Source of the DNA: Fredericiella sp963839515
GTDB lineage: Bacteria; Chloroflexota; Anaerolineae; Caldilineales; Caldilineaceae
DNA length: 64,000 nt
Assembly: GCA_963839515.1 (NCBI GenBank)
Contig: CAWIVN010000015.1
Location: 62,001-126,000 of the forward strand
Direction: 5' to 3'
How positions within the stretch are numbered: position 1 is the stretch's first letter; every line of letters starts with the position of its first letter. Made by a program: the position numbers and the translations under genes. Of this stretch, positions 33,228 through 41,999 are shown in pieces. The notes under the pieces were generated by a model. It had not been told where the DNA came from. It did no database searches and worked only from the letters and a program-made list of their open reading frames with translations.

Positions 33228-35678
33228 TTACTGGTACGCCAACACTTCGCGAACTGTCAGGCGGGAAGCCTTCCAGGCGGGAAGGAAGCTCGCCACCGTG
33301 GCCAGGACGACGACGATTGCCAACCAGATGACCAGACCACCGGCAGAAAATACATAGGGCAGGGCGCTCTGGAAGAGAACGACGCCCACCGTCTGCGCCA
33401 AGAGCGCACCCACGGGAAACGCCAACAGTGCACCAACGCCCCAGCTGATCAACCCGATGATAATGCCCTCCGCAATGACGATGCGCAGCACCGAACCATC
33501 GGAGGCGCCAATTGCGCGCATCACACCAATTTCGCGTGTGCGTTCGAGCACATTCGTGCTCATCGTTCCGGCGAGTCCCAGGGCGCCAACTGAGGCAATC
33601 AGCACGCCCATCGCCAACAGCAGGTAGACGATGATGTCAAAGAACGCGCCGGTAAATCGGCGCAGCGTATCAATTGTGAAGGTTGAAGCGACATCGTAGC
33701 CGCTCGCCTCCAGCCGTTCGTTGAGAATCTTCGCAGCGTCTTCCATCTTCAGCCCACTGGCCGGATCGAGCTTAATCTGCAGGCTCGACGCGCGATTGAC
33801 ATCCGCCGTCAGTCGGGCAAAATACGGGTAGTTGACATAAACTGGCACGACGTTCGGCGGGCCACCCAAAACGCGGGCAATGCCGACCACGAGAAACTCA
33901 TATTCCTTTTCCCCGATCTCCAGCAGCATGGTATCGCCCGTCTTCAGGTCAGGCTGAGATGCCAGCACATTTTGGCTGATGACGATGGCGTTTTCGTCGT
34001 CCGGCAGCAGCCAGCGGCCCTCCGTCAAGGTCGGCTGGACCATGGCGCTGTCCGACTGCAGGGCGGTGACTGTAAGCGTGTCGCCGTCGCTGCCATCCGC
34101 AAGGATAGGAGTCGCTTGCGATCCGAGCCAACCTTCCACAATGGCAACGCCGGGCAAGCTGCGCACCACCTGTTCTACGCGCTGGGTGCGATAGGCCTGT
34201 TCGAACTGAACCTGCACATCAAACTGATAGTAGTCCAAGCCCTGCTCGATTAGACCATTGAGTGAAGATCGCACGCTGCCCACAGTCATAAACAGCATGC
34301 CGCCCAGGATTAGCGTGATCAGTGTCAAGGCGAGCCGGCCCCGGCGCCGAAAGGTGTTGCGCAGCGACAACTGCATGGGGCGGGACAGGCCGCGCACTGA
34401 GTTGATCGCCCGCGTCAACCAGCCGTCACGTAGCTGCTCGGCATTGGTGCCATAGTCGCTCACCGCCTCACGTACAGTCATACCCGTGCCTTTGAATACA
34501 GGGATGAGCGCCGCCAGCATCGGCGTCAACAGTCCAACCAACAGCTGAATGGCAAAGACATAGCCGGGCAGTGACCAGCGTGGGAAGTCGATGTTGATGA
34601 ATGTACCCAGGAAGGCCGCGATGCCGCCGCCGACCAGCACCGTAAGTGGCACGGCCACTGCCAAGGCTGCCAGGCTGTAGACAAGGATAGCGCCCAGATA
34701 CATGCCCACCAACTGGTAGCGCCTGGCGCCTACTGCCTTCATGACCCCGATCTGGCGTACCTGTTGCGACATCAGGGCCGAGATAGTGTTGATCACCAGG
34801 AAACCGCTCAAAATCAGGGCCAGGAGGCCGAGCGGCGTCAGCAGCAAAGCCAGCGCATCGAAAAGGTCCTGCAGCGCCAGTTTGCCCGGCTCAGGTACCT
34901 GGACGCGCGCTACCGTATAGCCGCCCTTTTCGATCTTGTCGGCAACCTTGTTAGCAATGGCGGTAATGTACTCTTTGTCCAACAGCTGTTCGGGCGTGCC
35001 GTTGGCACGGATCAGGACCTGCTGGTAGACACGTTCGCCGCCAAGACGCTCAAAAGTGTCGAAGTCGACATAAGCTGTCGCCTGACCCGAGAAATTGGCC
35101 GAGAAGCCGTTTGGATCATAGACGATGCCGGACAGTGTCACTTCGCGCGGACGGTCATCTCGATTCTGCAGGGTCAGCTTCTGGCCGACCTGCAGCCCAA
35201 GCGGCAGCGCTGTGGCCGAGCGCAAGCCACTGCGCTCGATCACGATTTCGTCTTTGCGGGGCCACGCAGTTCTCTCGGCGCCTACCTCGGGTTTAGAGGG
35301 CAGTTCATAGATCGGTTGGATACGGTTGATGCGAATGTCGTCAAAGTCGTCAATAGCTGTAACTGACAGGGTCTCCTGCTTGTCGGGGGCGGTCCGAACC
35401 TTGAGTGCCAAGGTGCTGCGTCCCTGGACATCCGCAACTTCGCGCATGCGGCCAATGGCATCCAGTTGGTCAGCATCGACCCCATTGGTGATGATGGTCG
35501 CCTGGCTGACATTGCTTTCGGCGTAGATCACTTTGAGCTCAGATTGGATTACCGAGTTCAGCAATTGCACCGTGCCTACCGCAAAGATGCCCACCGCAAT
35601 CGATGCAATGACGAGCACCGTGCGGGTGCGATTGGACCATAGTTCGCGTACGACCTTGCGCCAGCGAGTACTAAACAT
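33228..35678 (-). CDS. FtsX/MacB-type ABC transporter permease
   Basis: 816 residues with the duplicated FtsX layout: an N-terminal membrane helix (about 20-40), a large extracytoplasmic domain (about 45-270), three helices (about 275-410), a second helix-plus-soluble domain (about 450-680), and three final helices (about 690-805). Motifs LARTREIGVMRAIGAS-like (TREIGVMRAIGASDGSVLRI) near the end and QIGVMKAVGARRYQLVGM in the middle are the FtsX mechanotransmission segments. It pairs with the ATPase 21 bp upstream. Such transporters export lipids, lipoproteins, peptides or antibiotics. Confidence 0.92.
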   Translation of the reverse strand: MFSTRWRKVVRELWSNRTRTVLVIASIAVGIFAVGTVQLLNSVIQSELKVIYAESNVSQATIITNGVDADQLDAIGRMREVADVQGRSTLALKVRTAPDKQETLSVTAIDDFDDIRINRIQPIYELPSKPEVGAERTAWPRKDEIVIERSGLRSATALPLGLQVGQKLTLQNRDDRPREVTLSGIVYDPNGFSANFSGQATAYVDFDTFERLGGERVYQQVLIRANGTPEQLLDKEYITAIANKVADKIEKGGYTVARVQVPEPGKLALQDLFDALALLLTPLGLLALILSGFLVINTISALMSQQVRQIGVMKAVGARRYQLVGMYLGAILVYSLAALAVAVPLTVLVGGGIAAFLGTFINIDFPRWSLPGYVFAIQLLVGLLTPMLAALIPVFKGTGMTVREAVSDYGTNAEQLRDGWLTRAINSVRGLSRPMQLSLRNTFRRRGRLALTLITLILGGMLFMTVGSVRSSLNGLIEQGLDYYQFDVQVQFEQAYRTQRVEQVVRSLPGVAIVEGWLGSQATPILADGSDGDTLTVTALQSDSAMVQPTLTEGRWLLPDDENAIVISQNVLASQPDLKTGDTMLLEIGEKEYEFLVVGIARVLGGPPNVVPVYVNYPYFARLTADVNRASSLQIKLDPASGLKMEDAAKILNERLEASGYDVASTFTIDTLRRFTGAFFDIIVYLLLAMGVLIASVGALGLAGTMSTNVLERTREIGVMRAIGASDGSVLRIVIAEGIIIGLISWGVGALLAFPVGALLAQTVGVVLFQSALPYVFSAGGLVIWLAIVVVLATVASFLPAWKASRLTVREVLAYQ

Positions 35679-35699
35679 GTTGGATGTAGTTCCCCTGCA

Positions 35700-36566
35700 C
35701 TAATCGGCTGCCGCTGCGCCGAACCCAAGCGGGGAAGGCAGCATCAGGTGCGGATGTTCGACTTGACGGTGCGCCTTGTGCGGCGCAAGCTGGTGCGCAT
35801 GTGCTTGCACAGGCGCCACGCGGAGAATGTCCGAAGCGATTTGGCCATCGGCAATCGTAACCGCTCGTGAGACACTGCGCGCCAGGTCTTCGTCGTGTGT
35901 GACCATCACGATCGTCTTGCCGCCTTCAACCAGGCGCTCGAACAGATGGAAGACTGCGTCGGCAGTGCGTGAGTCAAGGTTGCCGGTCGGCTCATCGGCG
36001 ACGACGATAGAGGGATCGTTGGCGAGCGAGCGCGCAATGGCAACGCGCTGCTGCTGGCCACCCGAGAGGGCGGTGGGCAGTTTGTCAGCTTGTTCTATCA
36101 TATCCACTTGCTCGAGCAGGTCTAACGCGCGTTCTTTGCGCTGGCGCGACGAGTACATGTTGCAGAAATCCATCGGCAGCATGACGTTCTCAACTACGGT
36201 TAGCGTCGGTAGTAGCTGAAAAAACTGAAAGACGACGCCGATGTTGCGCCCGCGCCAGCCGGCAATCTGGCCCTCGCGCAACTTGTGCACCTCCGTGCCC
36301 GCCACGACCACCTCTCCCTGTGTCGGCCGGTCGATGCCCGTGATCATGTTGCTCAAGGTGGACTTGCCGCTGCCGGACTTGCCGACCACTGCGACAAACT
36401 CGCCGGCCTCGATTTTCAGGTCAATATTCTTCAACGCCACAAACTCGCCCGCCGGCGTCTTGTAGCTCTTGACTACGCCGTTGAGGTCGATGAGTGCCTG
36501 TGCCGCCCCTTGGACTGCCTTTTCGTTTTGCCGATTACCCGCTGCCGTAAATGGAATACGCCACAT
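35700..36566 (-). CDS. LolD/MacB-type ABC transporter ATP-binding protein
   Basis: 288 residues. Walker A VGKSGSGKST (about 61-70), the LolD-type FQFFQLLPTLTVVENVMLP Q-loop, signature LSGGQQQRVAIARSLA, Walker B IVVADEPTGNLD and H-loop VTHDEDLARS. It has an extra N-terminus of about 25 residues and a His-rich tail of about 30 residues (AHAHQLAPHKAHRQ) that is unusual and might bind metal. It partners the FtsX-type permease. Expression is probably controlled by the promoter and dyad at 36615-36679. Confidence 0.93.
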   Translation of the reverse strand: MWRIPFTAAGNRQNEKAVQGAAQALIDLNGVVKSYKTPAGEFVALKNIDLKIEAGEFVAVVGKSGSGKSTLSNMITGIDRPTQGEVVVAGTEVHKLREGQIAGWRGRNIGVVFQFFQLLPTLTVVENVMLPMDFCNMYSSRQRKERALDLLEQVDMIEQADKLPTALSGGQQQRVAIARSLANDPSIVVADEPTGNLDSRTADAVFHLFERLVEGGKTIVMVTHDEDLARSVSRAVTIADGQIASDILRVAPVQAHAHQLAPHKAHRQVEHPHLMLPSPLGFGAAAAD

Positions 36567-36614
36567 AGCGTCTTATCTCCGTTCTGTTGGACAATCTCTG
36601 TGCCCTGTACTAAT

Positions 36615-36679
36615 CTTGTGCAATATATGTGCACAAGCTGTGCGAGTCACATCATACAGGATAAAATATCAAAAAGCAA
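36615..36679 (-). promoter_or_regulatory. Promoter with downstream operator dyad for the ABC operon
   Basis: On the minus strand, -35 TTGCTT (36679-36674) and -10 TATGAT (36656-36651) are 17 bp apart. The transcription start would fall near 36644. Directly after it lies CTTGTGCA-7 nt-TGCACAAG (36615-36637), a perfect 8-bp dyad about 50 bp before the ATPase start. This is the classical position for a dimeric repressor such as a TetR- or MarR-type protein. The repressor gene is not in the window. Confidence 0.6.
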
Positions 36680-36794
36680 GTGGGTATCGTTACGAATATG
36701 GCCGTATGCCCCCTCTTTAGCCATTCGCTAATCTTCACCTAAGCTATGGACAGCGCTAAGGTTGCCGGCCGCAGGCAACAACAGGGTCTCGTTT

Positions 36795-38090
36795 TTACTG
36801 GACCGTGAAGTGTGTCTGTCCCCACTCCAGCAGCTTGACCAGGTAGCGGCTGCGCACTTGTTCGGATGCCATTGCTTGCTGAATCGGCGGCAAGCGCAGG
36901 ACTCCGCCCAGGATCGCCGCCATGACGCGATGGCTCGCCAACGCCTGGTTGTCAAAGATCAAGTTGGGCAGCATGCCGTGTTCGACAGCCATCAGCACCG
37001 TCTTGTGCGCCGAATCGACCGGCGTGATCACGCGCTGGGGCCGTTCTTCCATACGCAGCCCTTCGCGTGTACAGGCGCGCACGCAGACGCCGCAGCCCAG
37101 GCAAAGCGATGTATCGACGCGTGCTTTGCGCAGCTTTGGATGGTGGGGATCGTTGGTCGATACCAACGCCATTGCCTCGACAGGGCAAGCAGTGACACAC
37201 TTGCCGCAGCCGTTGCAGTGGCCCTCGTCCACCACAGGCAGGTAATTGGTAGTCTGCACGGCGTTGGTGAACCCAACGCGGCGGGCAGCGATCATGGCTT
37301 CGCAGCAGCATCCGCAGCAGTTGCAGATGAAGTTGACCCCGTGCTGCACGTTCTCGCCAAACTGCACCAGGCCGCGGCCGCGCGCCTCTTGCAGCAAGTC
37401 CAGCCCCTCTGCCACGTCCACTGCGCGGGCGTAACCGTGGCGGGCGAGTGCTGCGCTCGTGCTGTTAAACGTCATACAGATATCCATGGGCGCATCGCAA
37501 GCCCGCCCCATATGCATCATCTTATGCCGGCAGTAGCAGATGCCCACGCTGCGATGGCTGGCCGAACGCACAACTTCGCTGGCTCGTTCGTAGTCCAGCA
37601 CAGTCAGCGTGCGGTCTGCCGGCAGCGCTTCCTCGTTAACAAAGGCACGGCCCAAGTGCGTGTCGCTCATGAAGAGGGCCGTAATAAAATCGTCTTCCAC
37701 GTTGATGTATTGATAGAAGAGCTCGGCCAGCAGCTTCTGATCTACATCGCCGCCCAGCCGCATCATCGAGAACTCGAAGAAGCCGGCCATTGGCGGCGGC
37801 AGGACGTAGCTGGTTTGACCGTCCGGCCCTTGCATGTCCAGGAGAATGGCGCGATCTGCCAGTTCGTCCAGCACGTTTTGGGCATCGGCCAGGCTCATCT
37901 GCCATCTTCTGGCTGCGTGCTGGGTTGTAAAGGGACGTATGGGCAGCAGCGCCACCAGACCGGCCTCCTCCTCACTAAACAGAAGCTGCAAAATCGCGTA
38001 GAGGGTTTCGGAGGGGGGAGCTCCCTGAGGCAGGCGATTGAGGCGCTCGACCAGCGATTCATAGCCCGAACGCAAGGTGTGATGTGCCAT
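36795..38090 (-). CDS. 4Fe-4S dicluster protein with N-terminal winged-helix-like domain
   Basis: 431 residues. I chose the second of two adjacent ATGs (38090) because GGAGG then lies at 6-nt spacing. An N-terminal helical domain (about 15-110) looks like a winged helix (ARRWQMSLADAQNVLDELAD). Then come a Cys-rich segment GICYCRHKMMHMGRACDAP, a cluster ICNCCGCCCEAM, and two classical [4Fe-4S] motifs CNGCGKCVTACPVEA and CLGCGVCVRACTREG. It probably carries electrons in the cytoplasm. No redox partner is adjacent. The promoter is not obvious. Confidence 0.85.
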   Translation of the reverse strand: MAHHTLRSGYESLVERLNRLPQGAPPSETLYAILQLLFSEEEAGLVALLPIRPFTTQHAARRWQMSLADAQNVLDELADRAILLDMQGPDGQTSYVLPPPMAGFFEFSMMRLGGDVDQKLLAELFYQYINVEDDFITALFMSDTHLGRAFVNEEALPADRTLTVLDYERASEVVRSASHRSVGICYCRHKMMHMGRACDAPMDICMTFNSTSAALARHGYARAVDVAEGLDLLQEARGRGLVQFGENVQHGVNFICNCCGCCCEAMIAARRVGFTNAVQTTNYLPVVDEGHCNGCGKCVTACPVEAMALVSTNDPHHPKLRKARVDTSLCLGCGVCVRACTREGLRMEERPQRVITPVDSAHKTVLMAVEHGMLPNLIFDNQALASHRVMAAILGGVLRLPPIQQAMASEQVRSRYLVKLLEWGQTHFTVQ

Positions 38091-38244
38091 CATGTTCCTC
38101 CTTTGTCTGCAATACGCAGTTGACAGAAACACACAGAGAATACAGTGGATCCTCGCGCACCGATGTTGCGTAGAATGTTGTGCATGAATTGTTGTCTCTG
38201 CAGCTGCGGCTGCTACGTGGGCAGTGGCGCGTTCTGCTTAGCAC

Positions 38245-41200
38245 TTACTCGCGCGATTCTTCCTGCTGCTTGTCGAGTAGCATCCGTACCTTGGCGGTTA
38301 GACTGTTCAGCGTAAATGGCTTCTGAATCCAGTGATGAACCTGCTGCATCGACTCCATCCGAGCATCATTCATGGGATGCCCCGTCATGACGATGAGTTG
38401 TGCTCGGGGGTGCGCCAGCTCTATCGCTCTGAATAGTTCGACGCCGCTCCACCCCGGCAAAACCATGTCGCTGAGCACGAGGTCGATGGCGCCATCCATC
38501 TGGCTGGCTAGTTCGAGCGCCATGGTGGCGTCCGAAGCGGACAGGACACGATAGCCTAGGCTCTCGAGGCTCTGTGCGAGTGCGTCGCGCAGATCTACGT
38601 TGTCTTCGACCAGCAGAATGCATTCGTCGCCGCTTGTAGCGGGCGAGAAGCTTTGGGGCTCGGCAGTCTCCGATTCACTCGCTGCCAGAGGTAGATATAT
38701 GGTGAAAGTTGTGCCCTGTCCCCACGTACTCGTCACACTGATGGCGCCGCCGTGCTGTTTGACGATGCCATAAACTTGGGCCAGCCCGAGACCTGTGCCC
38801 ATACCTGGACCCTTGGTGGTGAAGAAGGGCTCGAAAATGTGCGGCAAGTGTGCGGCGGCAATGCCAGTGCCTGTATCCGCAACGGCCAGGCATAGCCATG
38901 CACCCGGCTGCATATCCGGCAGCGGTGCTGGCCGGTTTGCGTCGGACGCGAGATCCAGCTTGGTAAGCGTAAAGGACAGCATGCCGCCACCGGGCATGGC
39001 ATCGCGCGCGTTGATCGCGAGATTCATCAGCACCTGGCGCAGACGTGTCGGATCGGCATCGACTAAGAGGTGCTTGTGATCCATCAGCAACTGCAGCTCG
39101 ATGTTTTCCGGCAGCGTATGCCGCAACAACTTGATCTGTTCGTTGAGCAGCGGATACAGGTCGATGTGGCTGCGCTCCATCACGGAGCGGCGGCTAAAGT
39201 CAAGCATCTGCCGGACCAGGTTGCCCGCGTGGTGGGTTTGGTCCACGATTGTAGACAGTTGCTGTTGCTGTTTGGCTGTGAGGTTTGGCGCCATCAGCAG
39301 GATATCGGCGTAGACGGAAATGACACCCAAAACGTTGTTGAAGTCATGCGCAAGCCCTGCCGCCATCTGGCCCACAGTGGCCAACCTGTCCTGCACCTCC
39401 TGGTAGCGTTGGCTCTCGCGTTCCTTGGTTATATCGTCCAAAACCAAGACCCATGATGTGCGCGCAGCAGCCGGCTCCACGGGTCGCGCATTGAACAAGA
39501 ATGTTCGATTCTGGTACGAGACCTCTTGCCAGATATTTTCGGGCACAAGAATTTCTTGCAAGGGCCGATCTGCAATGGTAGTAATGGTATCGCCCAAGTG
39601 GACACTGCTGAGTTCCCGCAGCATACCTTCGCCCGCCGGGTTTGCCAGCAGTATGCGCCCGTCACTGTCGACAAGGGTTAAGCCTTCAGGCACGGTGTTT
39701 ACAATTTGCCGCGTCAACTCTGCCTGAACCTGCTCTTGCTGCAGCAGTCGCAACCTTTGCATAATACTGCCTGCGATTTCGGCCAATGAGACGAGTAGCC
39801 TGGTTTGTTCCTGTGTGACCTGCCGCGGCAGACGTAATGCCACAAACAATACGCCGACGATTTCGTCTGATGTGCGAATGGGCGCCCATCCTGCGCCCCA
39901 GCCCGCCGGGGTGCTGGATTTAAGCGGTTCTGCCAGCCTGGAGCTGTGAATCAGCTCCGGCTCGACATGGGCCTCCGCCGTCACAAACACGGTGCCCGTA
40001 ATGCCTTCGCCGGCAGCAAGCTCGGCTTGACGAAATGCGTTGCACCAGCCGCTCGTCGCAGCAGTGCACAATGCTTCGCGTTCAGGATCCCATAGCCAGA
40101 TGGCGGCAGCTTCTGTTTGCAGAGCTGCAAGTGTCTGGTCGAGCAGGATGGCAACGGCTTCATCCTGCGTTTGCGCCGTGCGCAAAGCCGTCGAAAGGTT
40201 GTGCAGCGCTTCAAGCTCGCCCAGGCGTTGCTGCAAAGCCGTCATAGTTTCCTTGCTTTGCGTAACGTCGCGCGCGATTCCCTCGATTGCTATCAGTTGA
40301 CCATTGCCGTCGAAGATCGGTGTGTTGCGCTGCTCGGCCCACGCGATGGATCCGTCCTTGTGCCTCCAGCGTAGAACTAACGGTTCGCCAAAGGTGGCAT
40401 CACCTCGGCTGGCGCTTTCCAACAAGTGGCGATCGTCGGGATGCACCATGGTAAACACAAGACTGGGATCTGCATAATGATCTTCGGGTGTATACCCCGT
40501 CAAGCGCAGCACTGCAGGGCTGACATATTCCAATCTAGGCACTGGTACGAGAGTGTAGCGATAGATCAGGTCAGGGGCGTTTTCCGCCAGGCGCCGAAAC
40601 CGTTCTTCACTGGTACGCAAAGCTGCCTGCTCACGAGCGAGACAGGCACGGTTGTGGGCGTTCTCCAGCGCGACAGGCAGTTCGAACAAGTAACCCGAGT
40701 GTTTGACAATATAGTCTATGGCGCCCAGACGTAGTGCTTGCGCTGCCACCTCTTCGTCGCCCTGGCTCGTCACAAGCACGACGGGTAGTTCAAGCCGGCG
40801 TTCGCCATGAACGATCTTGAGCAACTCCAACGCGCTTTTGTCGTGCAGATTGAAGTCCAGCAGTAGCACGTCGTGGGTAGGGGAATCTTCGGCATGCTGT
40901 GGCAAGCGCGCCAGAACTTCTGCCCCACTGGAGGCAAAATCGAGACGAATATGCGGCGCGTGCTGAGCCAAATGGTGGCGAGTTCGCTCGATACTGGTAT
41001 GGTCGTGTTCTGCATATAATACGCGCAACAACCCTCGCCTGCGCGTCGATTCAGCTTGAAAGCGTTCAGACGCGGCGCGCAAGATGTCCGGCAAACGCTC
41101 GTAAAAGCCGCTGCGCTTGGTAACATAGTCATCTGCGCCTGCTTTGATGGCGCTGACGGCAATATCTTCGTCGCCCTGCCCAGTGAGCACGACAACGGCG

Positions 41201-41427
41201 ATAGGCAATTGGTTGTGGCGGATAGCGTGGAGAATGTCCAACCCGCTGCCGTCGGGCAGACGCAGGTCGGTAAGAACGACATCGAACGCTGCACCTTGTT
41301 GCAGGGTGCTCAGCGCCTCGGCGATAGTGTGGGCAGCAGCTAAGTGGAGATCAGGCATTGCGCGGTGCAACTCTCGCCGCGCGAGTTCCTGATCGACAGT
41401 GTCGTCTTCTACATAAAGAACATTCAT
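38245..41427 (-). CDS. Hybrid sensor histidine kinase (REC-REC-PAS-GAF-PAS-HisKA-HATPase-REC)
   Basis: 1060 residues, cytoplasmic, no membrane helix. Receiver 1 (about 1-120, D54), receiver 2 (about 135-255, D191), PAS (275-395), GAF (405-560), PAS (570-670), HisKA with H694 in GLAHDFNNVLG, HATPase with N-box NLAINARDAMPGGG and G-boxes DTGTGIA and GMGTGLGL, and receiver 3 (about 935-1060, D987 in VLSDMVLPG). Two input receivers upstream of the sensor domains mean it can be set by other kinases. Its own signal leaves through receiver 3, but no phosphotransfer or output protein is encoded next to it. The PAS remnant upstream lies on the same strand. Confidence 0.93.
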   Translation of the reverse strand: MNVLYVEDDTVDQELARRELHRAMPDLHLAAAHTIAEALSTLQQGAAFDVVLTDLRLPDGSGLDILHAIRHNQLPIAVVVLTGQGDEDIAVSAIKAGADDYVTKRSGFYERLPDILRAASERFQAESTRRRGLLRVLYAEHDHTSIERTRHHLAQHAPHIRLDFASSGAEVLARLPQHAEDSPTHDVLLLDFNLHDKSALELLKIVHGERRLELPVVLVTSQGDEEVAAQALRLGAIDYIVKHSGYLFELPVALENAHNRACLAREQAALRTSEERFRRLAENAPDLIYRYTLVPVPRLEYVSPAVLRLTGYTPEDHYADPSLVFTMVHPDDRHLLESASRGDATFGEPLVLRWRHKDGSIAWAEQRNTPIFDGNGQLIAIEGIARDVTQSKETMTALQQRLGELEALHNLSTALRTAQTQDEAVAILLDQTLAALQTEAAAIWLWDPEREALCTAATSGWCNAFRQAELAAGEGITGTVFVTAEAHVEPELIHSSRLAEPLKSSTPAGWGAGWAPIRTSDEIVGVLFVALRLPRQVTQEQTRLLVSLAEIAGSIMQRLRLLQQEQVQAELTRQIVNTVPEGLTLVDSDGRILLANPAGEGMLRELSSVHLGDTITTIADRPLQEILVPENIWQEVSYQNRTFLFNARPVEPAAARTSWVLVLDDITKERESQRYQEVQDRLATVGQMAAGLAHDFNNVLGVISVYADILLMAPNLTAKQQQQLSTIVDQTHHAGNLVRQMLDFSRRSVMERSHIDLYPLLNEQIKLLRHTLPENIELQLLMDHKHLLVDADPTRLRQVLMNLAINARDAMPGGGMLSFTLTKLDLASDANRPAPLPDMQPGAWLCLAVADTGTGIAAAHLPHIFEPFFTTKGPGMGTGLGLAQVYGIVKQHGGAISVTSTWGQGTTFTIYLPLAASESETAEPQSFSPATSGDECILLVEDNVDLRDALAQSLESLGYRVLSASDATMALELASQMDGAIDLVLSDMVLPGWSGVELFRAIELAHPRAQLIVMTGHPMNDARMESMQQVHHWIQKPFTLNSLTAKVRMLLDKQQEESRE

Positions 41428-41445
41428 TATCTACCGCCAGGCAGG

Positions 41446-41802
41446 CTACTGCCGCCTTTGTCCAGAGCCGAAGGCAAATTGCATCCCAAAATGCGAGTGG
41501 TACCAGCGGTGTTGCCACCATTCGTCTCCGGCGCGATCGTTCGCCAAGGCGGCCAGCGCCTGCGGCTTACCTGTCCTCTGATTTTCCGACAGATAGAATA
41601 TGCTGAAGCTCCGGCCGCTCGCTGGCTTCTTCCCTGGCGTAGCCCCTTTGTGGGTGGCTCCAGGATTCCAGGTGTTGATATGGCTGCTGGGGGCTGCTAC
41701 GTAGACGGCGTAGTCCTCTACTTCCTCCGCCAACAAGCGAGAAAGGTACTCGTTATTGGGGCAGCCGGGCTCGACGTGGTGGTTCGTCTGCTCCGTATTC
41801 AT
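41446..41802 (-). pseudogene. Decayed PAS-domain fragment
   Basis: A 118-codon frame beginning MNTEQTNHH. Residues 24-80 follow the pattern of a PAS domain as found in many sensor kinases: EEVEDYAVYV, INTWNPGA, then GRSFSIFYLSENQRTGKP. After that the expected EDEGWRVRKDGS segment is only recognisable as GDEWWQHRWYHSHFG and the rest is lost. It ends 18 bp before the hybrid kinase start. It may be the remains of a sensor gene, or of a former N-terminus of the kinase, or less likely a small functional PAS protein. Confidence 0.5.
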
Positions 41803-41999
41803 GGTTTTGATCTACCATGACCATTATAGCGCGGAAGTAGGAAATTGATAGAGCGCGGAGCCCTGTCTTTCTGCGTTGGCCGCACATCTACCCCGTACCG
41901 TACCACCTTTCTGTGTCTCGATTGCACAGCCGCCGGGTCCTTGCAGTAGACGCCGCCAATGCAAAGGAACGACCTGTATGTGGGAAGCGTTAGGGCGGC
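41803..41999. other. Divergent intergenic region between sensor genes
   Basis: About 200 bp between the PAS remnant (minus) and the NarL-type sensor kinase (plus). No gene is supported. It should carry the promoter of the kinase-regulator operon; none could be assigned. Confidence 0.4.

Noticed and set aside
36762..38123. Long plus-strand open frame (453 codons) opposite the iron-sulfur protein gene
   Set aside because: It is antisense to a gene with clear [4Fe-4S] motifs and an SD. Its translation is His/Ala/Gln-rich with no domain.
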